Below are positions 10,002 to 21,106 of a DNA stretch of 64,000 bases, in pieces (position 1 is the first letter of the stretch; each line of letters opens with the position of its first letter). Source of the DNA: Sodiomyces alkalinus F11 (Eukaryota > Ascomycota > Sordariomycetes > Glomerellales > Plectosphaerellaceae); the NCBI RefSeq assembly GCF_003711515.1, contig NW_021167079.1, positions 4,846,677 through 4,910,676 on the forward strand, given 5' to 3'. The notes under the pieces are model-generated. The model saw only the letters and a list, made by a program, of their open reading frames with translations. It made no database searches and was not told the origin of the DNA. The position numbers and the translations under genes are program-made.

Positions 10002-11930
10002 ATGCAGTCAAACGGGACTCCCAAGCAGAGACAGGAGCTCAGGGAGAAGCCCGACGTTCCCCTGGACGATTCCAAGGAGAAACAAGCCCCCTTCGTAGGA
10101 GACTTCGAAGCCAAAGATGACGCCTGGCGCAAGGAGACCTCCAAGAAGCTTCTACGCAAGATGGACGCCCATCTCCTGCCCATGCTCGTCGTCATGTATC
10201 TCCTCAACTTCCTCGACCGCTCGAACCTGGCTCAGGCTCGCTTGGGTACCTTGGAGGAGGACCTGGGTATGGCCGGGACGGACTTTAACCTCGCCACCTC
10301 CATCTTCTTTGTCGGTACGTTTCGGGCTCATCCCTTCCTCCCTTCCCCTCCGGGCCCTCCCCTCGCCTCCCAGTCCCTGGCCTCCGTTTCGATGCGTCGT
10401 GGCGTAGAGCTACGCTACCTCTCCTCGCTGTGCTGACTTGGATTCCCCCCATGAACTACATACATGCAGGCTATTTGCTCATGCAACTCCCCTCGAACAT
10501 GCTCATCACGCGGGTCAGGCCTTCTCTGTACCTCAGCGCCTCCTGCGCTCTCTGGGGCGTGGTCTCGACCTGCAACGCTGCCGTGCAGAATTTCGAGAGC
10601 TTGGTCGTGGTGCGGTTTTTCCTCGGCTTCGTCGAGGCCCCCTTTTTCCCCGGCGCTATTTTCCTCATGAGCTCGTGGTACACCCGCGCCAAGCTCACCC
10701 GGAGAATCTCCTGGTTCTACGCCGGCAACGCCCTCGCGAACATGTTCGGCGGCTTGCTGGGTGCTGCCATCTTGGGCAACCTCCATATGGACCTGGGGGT
10801 TGCGGGATGGAGGTGGTTGTTCATCATTGTAAGTTTCCCCCTGTGGTCTTCCTGTCCGAGCACGCCCTGAACAGGTGAGGCCGAGACTGACACATACTTG
10901 CCACAACAGGAAGGCGTCGTCACCATCGCCCTGGCCCTTCTGGCCGGCTTTATCCTGCCCGACTACCCTCACACCACCCGCTGGTTGAGCGACGAGGAAC
11001 GGGCTTTCGCCGCCTGGCGACTGCTCAAGGACATCAACGAGGAAGATGAGCGCCACGCGCAGACCGTTTGGGCCGGCTTGAGGCTGGCCCTAGCCGACTA
11101 CCGCCTCTACATCTTCGTCTTGATGCAGCACATTAGTCTTCTCTCGCAGACCTTCCAGTACTTCTTCCCTTCCATCGTTGGCACCCTGGGCTACGACAAC
11201 ATTACTACTCTCTGGCTTACGGCTCCTGTTTGGGTAAGCGGGTTGGGCTGGGGGGGGGTATAAATGAAAAAGAGAAGAGGGAGAGAAAATTAGTTACTGA
11301 CGCCCTCCGAACAGTTCGCGACATTCCTCATCTCTGTTTGCGTCACGTGGACTTCGGCAAAGACGAGAGACCGCTCCCTCCATATCATCATCCTCATGGT
11401 GTTTGCGGCTACCGGAAATGCCATAGCAACCGGTACTACTGTTCTCGGTGCGCGTTTCTTCGCCATGTTCCTGATGCCCATGGGTGCCGTATCTGCATGT
11501 AAGTCCACACTTTCCCCAGCCCCTTTCGCAACGGCTCGACTCTCCAAGCTACAGTAGACGAGACAAGACGACACGCTGCTCACGCAATGGTCTCATGCAC
11601 TTTCCAGACCAGATCATCGTCTCCTGGGTGGCAAACTCTTTCCCCCGGCCCCTGGTCAAGCGCTCCGTCGCCATCGCCGTCGCCAACATGGTCGGCAACA
11701 CCGCCAGTATCTACGGCTCGTACATGTACCCGAGCTCACATGCGCCGCAGTATATCCCCGGAGGAAGTGCCAACTCGGTCGTCTGTCTTCTGGTTGCCGC
11801 GCTTGCGCTCCTGCTGCGCTTTTTGCACAAATGGGAGAACAAGAAGCTCGAACGCGCCGAGACGGAAGGCGCTGATCCGGAGAGCCGTGAGGGCGAACGG
11901 AGGGCTGCTGGGTTCAGATATATCTACTAA
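10002..11930 (+). CDS. MFS transporter, anion:cation symporter (Tna1/Dal5-like) family
   Basis: Five exons (10002-10314, 10470-10828, 10910-11233, 11315-11498, 11608-11930) give 500 aa, close to the usual length. A hydrophilic N-terminus of about 60 residues leads into the first membrane segment, with the signature LNFLDRSNLAQAR, then a YLLMQLPSNMLITRVRP segment and the family block VVVRFFLGFVEAPFFPGAIF, WRWLFIIEG across an intron, and a central loop DYPHTTRWLSDEERAFAAWR. These are hallmarks of fungal ACS permeases for organic anions such as nicotinate, allantoate or pantothenate; the substrate cannot be read from sequence. Plasma membrane location is expected. The C-terminal tail is charged. 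All splice sites are GT..AG and keep the frame. Confidence 0.9.
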
Positions 11931-12479
11931 CTTGAGTTTTGCCTGGCTCTGTTGAAAAAGAGAGGAATTCGATACCCGGGATGGATGCATTGACATATTG
12001 GGAATTTGATATGAAAGTATGGTTTGGAAGGGAAGGGAGAAGAAGAACAGGAACATGGGAGCATGAATAAACAAGAACTTCTTGAAGAGCTCCCTTTCTT
12101 CTTTCGAACGATCCTACACTACTTCTCTAATATCTGCTCCACTCACACGCGCGCTAACTGTATTGCCAGATTCCACTTCACGGTCTCGGTGATCAAGGCG
12201 CTGATCGATGCCAACCCTAATGAACATGCCGATGGAAACGGAGAGGAACAGACCGGCGAAGACCACGGGGTCGGTGATTGCGTCCGCTCGCCTGTACTCG
12301 ACGGGAGGCATACCAGGCAAAGGAGCAGGGCGATCATGAAGATGGGGGTTTGGCCCTAGGAAGGACCAGCGCCAGCGCCAGCCGATGGTGGAGGTTAAGT
12401 TGACGCCGGCTTGCCATGCGGCGACGTCACGGAGGGGTACAAGATGTGCAGGACTTGGGTAAGAGATGTGTTAGAGATA
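11931..12479. other. Intergenic after the MFS gene
   Basis: No gene is supported. It runs from the MFS 3' end into the decayed 3' end of the arylsulfatase remnant on the other strand. Confidence 0.4.
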
Positions 12480-13560
12480 AGGGGTAAGGGAAAAGGGGTA
12501 AGGGGTAAGGGGGACAGAAGGGAATCCGACCTGTGATGAGAAGAGACGACACCGGCTCCGATTTCCGGTGTTGGATTATTACTTTCATTAATTTCTCGGT
12601 GTAAGTCGTTGAACATCCCGGTGCCCTTCCAGTAAATCAATCCGTCCTTCTCAAACTGCGGTCCCTCGGCGTCGACAATGTTGCCCATCTCACCCCGATT
12701 ATACTCGACCCGAACCTGCTCCTGCTGGTAAAAGGCGTCAACCCGTGGCGACAGCGCATCCCTCAGCGAGTCGACATTACCCTGCCGGTGAAGAGCCCGC
12801 CATGGCTGCGTGCATGTGCTCTCCTTGCACGCCTTGGTCACCAGGAGAAAAGAGTCTAGACGCGCCACGACCTTTTCGATCGGGTAACCGAGGATCGTAG
12901 TAGCCGTGGAGTCGGGGCGGAGGAGGTTGTCGAGTTGCAGGGGCGATGCCGAGGAAAAAGAAGACAAAAAGAAGAAGAAACAATAAAAAAAAAAAGGAGG
13001 AGAGAAGAGGAGACTGACATTCAGATCATAAAGCTCATGCTCACTGGTGCACCAAGCCGAATAATACAGGTTATACCCCCCAGAAGTCACCCGCAGCCCC
13101 TTATACTTGTTATCGAGAACGAAGCTCGTGGCCCCAAAGATGGGCCACTTGCCCTCCCGAAGCAGCGAAACCCCAATACTCAACCGTAACGTGTTCGTGC
13201 CTCGTGTGGACCGACCCGTCGAGTTCCGCGCCCGTCAGCGGGATAGCCAGCCCATCAAAGTCAGGTCGCAAGGCAGCCCCCAGCCAACGAGACGATCGTA
13301 GGCGCCAGATCCTGATGCGTGGTGACCATCAACCCGGCCGGCCTCACGCCCCCTAGGCACGCCCCGGGACCCCGAACAATGAGGGGCACGTTGACATCCC
13401 CCTCATACCCGCACTCTTTTCGTCAAGTCGCTCCCAGCCCGTCCGTCTTCGGGATCAGCCGCGCTTCATCCACTCCGTCCGGTCCGTCCCTCCCCCGTGT
13501 CGCCGAAGTACAGGACATGTTGAAAACGTGGAACTCCCTAAAAGAAGTTGTTGTCGACCG
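12480..13560 (-). pseudogene. Arylsulfatase pseudogene (C-terminal half)
   Basis: Read 13560 to 12480, three frames together spell the C-terminal half of a fungal arylsulfatase. KECGYEGDVNVPLIVRGPG and TTHQDLAPTIVSLAGG lie in one frame. DFDGLAIPLTGAELDG and VTVEYWG lie in a second. EGKW...NKYKGLRVTSGGYNLYY, AWCTSEHELYDL and LDNLLRP lie in a third. At least two +1 shifts separate them, near 13277 and 13165, and the sequence upstream of KECGY carries stops. The N-terminal half, with the Cys/Ser formylglycine site, is absent. The region 12935-13018 looks like a former intron without a usable AG. The 3' part holds a GGGGTAA-type tandem at about 12478-12511. The reading of family identity is by recognition, not by search. 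Confidence 0.8.
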
Positions 13561-13791
13561 ATGGCCTAAGCCTTCATGCAACATGGGGATGTCAATTGCA
13601 TCTGTCTTATGATGTTGTGTTGTACACTGAGCATGGAAAACACATCTGCGCCTTGACCCATGTCCCCGTCCCCGTCCCTCTCCTTGAGGGGAGTCTCTTT
13701 TTAATTGTGCCCAGTGTCCATGCCACGGCAAAAAGCCCGCTGTGGATATCTTCACGTCCGTCACCTCCCTCTCCCTCGTCATACGTTTTGC
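13561..13791. other. Short intergenic stretch between arylsulfatase relic and RBM25-like gene
   Basis: Probably the 3' UTR of the RBM25-like gene plus remnant DNA. Nothing else is seen. Confidence 0.4.
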
Positions 13792-16328
13792 TTAAGCCGG
13801 ATATCCTCGTTTCTCGCATTCGGTGAAGAAGATGACCATCCGCCAGAGCTTCTTGGCCATATCCTCTGCCTCGTCGTCCAGTGCCTAGATGCATTCAATG
13901 TCAGCGGGCTGTCTGAAGAAACGACAGGGTGAAAAGGGGGGAGAAGAAAAAAAAACTTACCCCTGTGAGCTCCTCGACAAGGTCCCCGGGCTTGCCATGC
14001 TTCCGTAGATGCTCTTCCACCACCTCCACCAGCAACTCCTCCTGCACGCCGAGGTACTCGACAATCTTCTTCTCCACAAACGGCCGCAGCTTCTCCCGGA
14101 TGATGCTGTCGTCCAGGTAGTCCCACTGCACGTCCCAGTTCCAGAGCCCTTCCTTTTCTGACGGGATCTCCTGGGCGAGCGCGCGGATCGCGTTGTTCAG
14201 CTCCTCCTCCGTCATCTTGTCCACCGCCGTCGTCGGCTCGAACTGGATCGGAATCAGCTGCCGCTTCGTCGTGCTCTCCTGCTCCTCGTCGTCCAGCAGG
14301 CCCTCGACCTCGGCGATCGTGCGCCGAGACGGCGCCACCCGTTGCGCCTGGGCCCGCTGTGCCGCTGCGCCGAGCGAGAGCTTGAAGGGCGCCGCCGCCG
14401 GCGCCGGTGCCGCTGCTGCTGCTGCTGCTGTTGCTGCGGACGACGCCTGCTGCTGCCTCTTTTCCATCTCCTCCGCTTGCCGGTCGAGGAACGAGTCCGC
14501 CATGCCCTGCGCCCGTTCCATCTCCGCCTCTTCTCTGCGCCGCTCGTCCGCCTCGGCCCTGCGGTCGTGTTCGTCCCGTGCCGCCTCGTCGGCCCTCTCC
14601 ATCTGTCGCTTCCGAACCCATGCGGCGTGGTCGCGGTAGTACAGGTGCGTCTTCCGACTCGCCTCCCGTTCGTCGTCCCACGTCTTCTCCCGCTCCAGCT
14701 GTTCCTGCCGCCGCCTCTCGAAGCTCTCCTCCTCCCGGAGTTCGCGGTCGCGCTCTCGTTCCAGTGCTGCTTGTCGAGACCGCTCTCGGTTGAACCACTT
14801 GCGCTCCGCCTCGAGGTACATCCTGTCTTCCTCCGCCTTTTGCTTGTCGACTTGTCTCTGGTATAGTTCCTCGTCGTCCGCTTCGCTCTCCTCGTCCTCT
14901 CGGTGGATGGAAAGTTCGGCGTTCGCGACGCCGCCGTTCACGAACGAGACGGACCGGCTTCCGTTGGCGCCGCCTTTCGGCCCGGATGGCACGTTCCCTG
15001 CGCCGCCGCGGGGGCCGACGGGGACGTTGTTAGCGTTGTCCGGTCCTGGGCTGTCGAGCCTGGTCCGCCGCGGTGGCCCGTTCGCCGCCCGCCTCTCTCG
15101 CTCTTCCAACTCCTCCTCACGCTTGAGTCGTTCCATGTCCCGCTGGATGCTGCGCTCACGGAAGGCCGCAATCTCGGCGGCCACGACCTCGCGCATCTCG
15201 GCCGGGATATCGGCCAATTCGTCGTCTTGCGCAAGGGCGATATTCACAACCTCGACGCTTTCTCCGCTGTTGCCCATGGACACGTCGCCATCGCCATCTG
15301 TTGTGGGTGCGGCCGCCTTGGGGTGGGCAAGTTCTTGAACGACTTGCTTGAACGCCTCTCTGGCCGCCTGCAATCTCGACTCGGCGGCAGAATCTTCACC
15401 CCTGTTCTCCTTGTAAGACTCGAGGTATTTGCGTGATGCAGGGTCGATCGTAACCCGTAGTTTTACCATCTCCACACCGTTGACCGCATCTCCCTCTGTC
15501 TTTTCTTCCTTCGGACCCTGCTGCTTGGACGGCACCTCCGCATCCTCGAGGATTTCGACAGCCGTGGCAAACGACTCGACGTCTTCGAACTGAGCAAACC
15601 CAAACTTGGCTCCCTGCGTATCGGACAGGGTCGAGGCGGCACTGTCCCAACGTCGCAATTGCCCGAGCGAGTGGAGGAGCTTCTCCATCCCTGCATCGCC
15701 GCCGACTCCGGCGGGGATTTTGTGAATAAAGACGGTGCGGAGTCGCTCTTCGTAGGTCGGAGGCACGAGTGCTTGCAAGGCCTCTCGCGCCGCGGTTCTA
15801 GACTGATCAGGGCCTCTTTCCGAGCCGAGGCCGGGTCGCCCCGATGTGGGCGTTGCGCTGTCTTTCCGGCCGCTGTCGACAGGGGTACTAGGTTTGCCGC
15901 CTAAAGCAGAGAGCCGAATGACCGGGGCACTAAAGTCGAAGTTCGGGATGTTTGGGGCTTGGAAGTTCGGTGGCAGGCCGCTTTGTCGGTTAGCTTGTAC
16001 GTTGCTGGGCGGTTGAACACCGGGAGGTGGTGCCATGCCTGGAGCGGAGGACATGCCTGGCGGAGGACCTGTGACAGCAGTGGTCAGCATGAGAGGGAAA
16101 AGAAAAAAAGAAAAGAAAAAAAGAGAAAACCAGGACAGGAGAGTTGGCATACCTAGACCAGGCGGCGGCGCCATGCCCGGTGGAACTGAGGTACCTCCTG
16201 GATAAGCTCCGTATGATGGAGGAGGCCCGTAGGGGTTGGCTGTGAACGGTAAGCATCAAAGCATCCAAGCAGGTCAGGCTATAGGGAAGACGGGTCGTAA
16301 ACTTACGTGCATACGGATTGTACGCCAT
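13792..16328 (-). CDS. RBM25/Snu71-like splicing factor with RRM and PWI domain
   Basis: Four exons (16307-16328, 16153-16239, 13961-16068, 13792-13884) give 769 aa. The N-terminus is Pro/Gly/Met-rich (PPPGMSSAPGMAPPPG), as in RBM25. An RRM lies at about residues 145-225, with RTVFIHKIP as RNP2-like and AKFGFAQFE as RNP1-like strands. The centre is a long Arg/Glu-rich charged helix (RERE-type, about residues 380-590). The C-terminus is a PWI domain (WNWDVQWDYLDD, LRPFVEKKIVEYLG, HLRKHGKPGDLVEELTG), finished by the last exon (ALDDEAEDMAKKLWRMVIFF). PWI proteins of this type bind RNA and act in the U1 snRNP/spliceosome in the nucleus. The start is a 7-codon first exon (MAYNPYA) typical for this family. 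Confidence 0.92.
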
Positions 16329-16985
16329 GATGCCGTTCCTGGCAACGGGGGCCCCAGAATATATCGTTATTCCGAGCTGCTCAACTTGAAGACAACACGC
16401 AATCCCGGTAGAGGGAGGATGCAGAGCCTCTTGAAAATGCTGAGATCAGCAGTTCTCTACTGTAGATACTGGAAGACCAACAGAAATTGTCCTGTAATTC
16501 CAATTTTCGTGAAGAAGACCCGACACAAATGGCAACGATGACGACACTTGTTCTCGATGCCGGGAAGAAAAGATGGTGTAGAAGAGGAGGGAGGTAGAGA
16601 AACAGAAGTAGAAGGGCTGAAGGTTGAATTGAATTCCTCCATGTACAATTTTTGGCACTGGTTGAAGTCACCCGCGTTGTACGTTGTACGAAGTATTTCC
16701 CCTACACGCGACTGCCTCCTGATTGGACCGAGATGCGTGACAGGTGGGACCCCCGGGACTCGGGGAATATGTTTATCCGTCATTGATTTTGAAGCTTCGA
16801 ACTCCCAGAAATATCACGAGAAACTGTTGGGACACCTCAACTTTCACCCTCAGTCTTGCCATTTCCATATCGCCCTGGCGTTTTGTTACCGTCAATCGTC
16901 ATGTGAGTATTTCTTATTCTTTTCTTTTGGATAAAATGTCAACATTTGACTAATGACTTTCTTTTCCAGGGCGACGGAACTGAGA
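16329..16985. promoter_or_regulatory. Divergent promoter region of RBM25-like and bS21m genes
   Basis: These 650 bp lie between two divergently transcribed genes and contain no supported coding region. A probable intron at 16903-16969 in the plus-strand transcript (GTGAGT donor, CTAATGAC branch-like site, CCAG acceptor) affects the start of the downstream gene; see that entry. Confidence 0.55.
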
Positions 16986-17651
16986 ATGGCGAGCAGAAGG
17001 CTGCTCCAACCGTGGACCCTGCAAAGGGCCTCGACGCAATGCATGCGCACGCCATTTTCTCCGACATCACTTCCATCCTCTCGATTCCTCACAACGACCT
17101 CCCCCCTGCTGAACCCGCGCGACGTCCTCCGTCCCTCCTCCAACCACCCCAAACCAACCTGGGCCTCCCGAACCAACCCCAGCCCCAACGCCAGCACTCC
17201 CACCTCCACGCTGCCGACGCCGCCGCCGCCGCCGCCCCCTCTGTCGGGCAAAACCAGCGGCAGCAACGCGCTCGAGAAAGCCGCAGCGACAGACCACGTC
17301 TACGACGCGACGTCCGACACATTCGACCTCTCCAAGATGATCGCGGACGAGTCGGCCGCCTTCATGCGCACGCACTACACGGACCGGCCCCAGACCGAGA
17401 TGCGTCTCAAGCCCGTCCTGGGCCGCACCGTCAAAGTCACCAACAACATGGACATGGCCGGCGCTCTCAAGCAGCTGGATCGCGTCTGCAAGGCCAACAG
17501 GCTGTACCGCTACACGCAGATGCAGCGTTTCCATGAGCGCCCCGGCCTCAAGCGCAAGCGGCTCAAGAGCGAGCGCTGGCGCGCGCGCTTCAAGGTCGGT
17601 TTTGTCGCTGCCGTCAAGAGGGTGCAGGAGCTGAAGAAGCAAGGGTGGTGA
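16986..17651 (+). CDS. MRP21: Mitochondrial small-subunit ribosomal protein bS21m
   Basis: 221 aa from the ATG at 16986. The N-terminus is a classical mitochondrial presequence (MASRRLLQPWTLQRAS, rich in Arg/Ser with no acids), followed by a Pro-rich linker. The S21 domain is in the last ~90 residues: GRTVKVTNNMDMAGALKQLD, NRLYRYTQMQRFHERPGLKR, KRLKSERWRARFK. Fungal bS21m is longer than the bacterial protein because of the N-terminal extension, as here. An alternative start uses a codon split by an intron: AT at 16901-16902 joins G at 16970, adding MATELR in frame. The unspliced RNA would read ATG TGA there, so splicing would be required. Either way the mature protein is the same. Confidence 0.9.
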   Translation: MASRRLLQPWTLQRASTQCMRTPFSPTSLPSSRFLTTTSPLLNPRDVLRPSSNHPKPTWASRTNPSPNASTPTSTLPTPPPPPPPLSGKTSGSNALEKAAATDHVYDATSDTFDLSKMIADESAAFMRTHYTDRPQTEMRLKPVLGRTVKVTNNMDMAGALKQLDRVCKANRLYRYTQMQRFHERPGLKRKRLKSERWRARFKVGFVAAVKRVQELKKQGW

Positions 17652-18058
17652 GAATGCATGTAGGCTTCTTGACAGTGTAGGAATACGGGTGTTGGGTCCT
17701 CTTCTATACGGTCATGGAAAGACAAGGTCGGTCATGTCATCTGGAAAAGAAGGGGCTGCTGCGTTGTTGACCAGGACCAACCCCTGTACTGTATCCGGTT
17801 ATGTAAAACAATAGAGCAAACATTCTGCGGCCTCGAGAGTCAATGCGATGGATAAAAGACTGGTGTGAGAGTTTCCGACTCGTTTTCTTCGTGGTCATGT
17901 CATACCGGGCTTCGGTAATCACTCGACTGTGACCGAGAGGATTCATGGGTGGTTCTCCCAACTAACCCGCTCCAGGTCCCCCTTCAGAAAAATCATTTAA
18001 AATATTTATGTTTCTTCCAAAATTCAACCACCTGCCCCCCCGGAGAAAACACTCGGGG
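17652..18058. other. Convergent 3' intergenic region
   Basis: About 400 bp between the 3' ends of the bS21m and HAUS6 genes; only UTR-like sequence is seen. Confidence 0.5.
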
Positions 18059-20485
18059 CTAATCATACTCAAAGTGGCTCCATGTCCCTCCGGGCGAAGG
18101 CAGCGGACTCGTCTGCAACTTTGGCCGGCTCCGGAACACAGCTTCCGCATCCTCTACCCCTTGCTCCATCAGCTCCACCGCCAGCACCGACGTGTCCCCC
18201 TCTCCTTCTCCCGCCCCTTCCTCCTCCACCTTGGGGAAATAGCTCCCTTCCCGCCTCGGCGGCGCCATCTTCGACCTGCGCTGCGACCTACGCCGTTCCA
18301 GCTGTGCCTTTTGCTGGGCGGCCTCGAACCCGGCCATGCTCCTCCGCGTCCGAGCCACCAGGTCCTCGTGGCCTCCCTCGGCAGCGCAGTCGGCGCTCGC
18401 CGTGGCCGTTGTGGCATCGGGCAGAGATGGCTTTGCGTTCGCGCCGCCGGGTGTGCGAGGCGTCCGGGGAATGAGTTCGTCTTCGCCGTCGGAGTCAAAT
18501 GGCTTGCCGCCGCGAGATAGGCGGGCCATCGAGAGACGGGTGCGCTCCGCGAGTGACAGGGTGTGGCGTGGTTTAGGCTGTTTGACGGGCGAGGGGGAGG
18601 CATTGTTGACAGATGCGAGAATGTCGTCGGCCAATTTCTGGGTAGGGGATGGTGGTTCAGGAGACAGAGGTTCCTCCAGTTCGATGGACTCGAGGACCAC
18701 GGAAGGTCGGGGTTTCCTTTCGGGTGAGCGGCTAGGCGTCCTGCTTGCATGATCGTGGGTAGGACCGGAGATTTGTGGTGGATATTGCGAGAGTGATGTA
18801 GACGGTAGTTCTTTTGATTCCTTTGCTTCGGGGGACGGGTTTCTGTTGAGGACAGGCCGCCGCAAAGAACGCTGCCTTGAAAATATCCCACTAAGTTTCA
18901 CTGCGCGCTGGCTAGTCTGCCGAAGGCCGGTTTCCGCAACAGCCTCCTGGGTTTGGTATGGCTGGAGATGAGGCTCTTCGATGTCGCTCACATCGGAGAT
19001 GGCGTCCTTTCCAGGCCCTTCAGCGTCGCGCGAGGTGATCTCCGGCCGCGTGGGCTGACGAGTCCTGGGAGCAAGGGGGAACTTGAAGGCTTTCACCTCG
19101 GTCTGTCCGACATCAGACAGCTCTTTCTCACACTGCTCGAGCAGTGTTTTGTATTCCGGGGTCAACGTCTGCGTGTGCATGGTGAGCTGTTTCGTCGGAC
19201 CTATGCGGCCGAGGTGCAAGTTCTCGTGGGCGTCGAAGCCGAGGTCGATACCACGCTTCCTCTCTTTGGTGAGCTCTGTTGCTGGCGGGGCTGCACCCTC
19301 GCCATTTTTCCCGCACATCCTGCGGTGCAGGTCTCGACGTTTCTGCAGGCTCTCCTGCTGCACCTTGACGCGGTGCTCGAGCTGCTCCAGCAGCCCTTTT
19401 CCCTCAGTCTCCAGCTCGGACAGGCGATCAGCCTGGACCCTCCTCCAAACCCTGTCAAAGGGTGCGGCGAGGACGCCGTCGGTTCGAGCATTTGCATCCC
19501 CGTGCAAGAGGGCCTCCATCCAGCGCTCATGGCCCGCCCAATTGTTACGTACCATCCTCCACATGTCCAGACGGATATCGTCTGTGACTTTCATCCCCGC
19601 GTCCGTCGCGTTTGCTTTTGTGGCCCTTATCTGTTCCCGTCTCCTGGCGATATTCCGTTCTTTCAAGTCGAGCAACTCGGATAGGTCTTTGTACTGCTTC
19701 CGGGCCTCGTCTTTCCGCCGCAGGAGGTTGCAAAGCGATACCTTGTGCGCCAGGGCCAGAGTTACGAGCTCGCTACGGCCATCGCTGTAGCCCCGGTCTT
19801 CGAGAGCAAGCTGCTGCGCAACAGCAGGATGGTCGCCTTGGGCCTCGGTGGCTGCAGCGGCGAGCTTCTTGAGCACGGCAGAGGAAAAGGCGGCAAGAAC
19901 CTCCTCAAGCCTTTCGCCCTTGCACTCGTCCAGCATGGTCTTTCGGACGACGGCATCGCGACCTAGGACGCCATTCTTCTTGGCTTGTTCGAGACATTTG
20001 AGGAGGGCGGCTCGGAGGTTGAGGGATTGGACCTGGTCACGGGGCGGGAAGTAGGGAGCGAGCTTCTATACATGCAGTTCGTCCAGGTCAGCGCCAGAAA
20101 GAACAAGAAAGACGTTTGCATGGTGAAAACCAAGAACAAGAAAGAACTTTCTGGCCAAGATCAAACGTACGGTTTGTGCTTCCTCAGCGTCCCAAAGCAC
20201 GAAGAGCTGGTAAAGGGCCCATTCGATGCTCTGGATGCGTTTCTTCTGGATGGAGAAGGTTTGGGCATCGAAGCCCGGCCAGTCGGGACACGGGTCGAGA
20301 TCGAGAAGCCGAAGGTTCGTCAGAAAGAGAGACAGATTGGAGGAGCGAGTTGCTGTAGCTGGTGTGGAAGATGTCAGGGCGGCAGTGGGTTGAGATGGTG
20401 TTTGTTTTCCAGTCGTGGTGTTGGAGCTTGTGTTGCGTAGGGACCGGGAGCGAGCGAGAAGCGAATTGGGCGGTAGATTCGCCAT
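18059..20485 (-). CDS. HAUS augmin-like complex subunit 6
   Basis: Two exons (20171-20485, 18059-20065) give 773 aa. The HAUS6 N-terminal domain spans about residues 50-330: FLTNLRLLDLDPCPDWPGF, KKRIQSIEWALYQLFVLWD, LAPYFPPRDQVQSLNLRAAL, MLDECKGERLEEVLAAFSS, then HKVSLCNLLRRKDEARKQYK, followed by coiled-coil segments. The C-terminal ~400 residues are Ser/Pro-rich and probably disordered. Augmin recruits gamma-tubulin to spindle microtubules for branching nucleation; fungal augmin is known from filamentous species and is absent from budding yeast. The exon junction (EEAQT then KLAPYFPP) matches the family. The ATG at 20485 lies just upstream of the first conserved block. Confidence 0.9.
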
Positions 20486-21106
20486 TTCGACATCTTTCAG
20501 CTGCGTTGTAATTTTCTTCGCGCGTAAGATGTGAATTCGGGGATTGTTTTGTTTTGTTTTGTTTTGTTGTTTTGTTTGTTTTGTTGACCTCTAAATGCTT
20601 CGAACAAGCGGTGGGCAACCAGACTCGAGGTACGAAGTACTCTGTACCTCGTAGAGGTACCTAACGTAAGGACCTAACGTAAGGACAGGCACCTACCTTA
20701 CGGAATGGACAGCCTTCACCGGCATGTCTCACCGAAGACCGTCGTCGGTGTACCCCACACTCACCCCGCACCCCCAAAGCTTACCCCTGACCAAGGATCC
20801 CTCACCACCGGTACGTATTCCGCCCTCCTAACCGACCAGCCGAGGCAACCACGAATGTTTATTCATCCTTCGTTGTTTGGTTTCGCTACTTGATCACCGA
20901 ATGAAGCCTCTTAACAAAACGACTCTCCTATCATCGATTTTTAGAAACAGAGACAGGCATATTCTATGACCAAACGACTCTCCTACGGTGTCCTACGACT
21001 CCTACCCAGGCTACCCTATGTTCTTGTCTTACTGTGAACTATATCCAACTATTCATCTATCCACCTCTATAGGACCGACAAGAAGCAGAGGTCCATCATC
21101 ATCATC
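20486..21106. promoter_or_regulatory. Divergent promoter region of HAUS6 and enoyl-CoA hydratase genes
   Basis: 620 bp without a supported gene. It has a (GTTTT)n stretch at about 20547-20584 in the HAUS6 leader and a dense cluster of GTACC / TAACGTAAGGAC repeats at about 20630-20702. Confidence 0.55.

Noticed and set aside
13779..14866. Overlapping long open frames within the RBM25-like gene on both strands
   Set aside because: They arise from the Arg/Glu-rich, GC-biased coding sequence; only one frame gives the RRM and PWI blocks.
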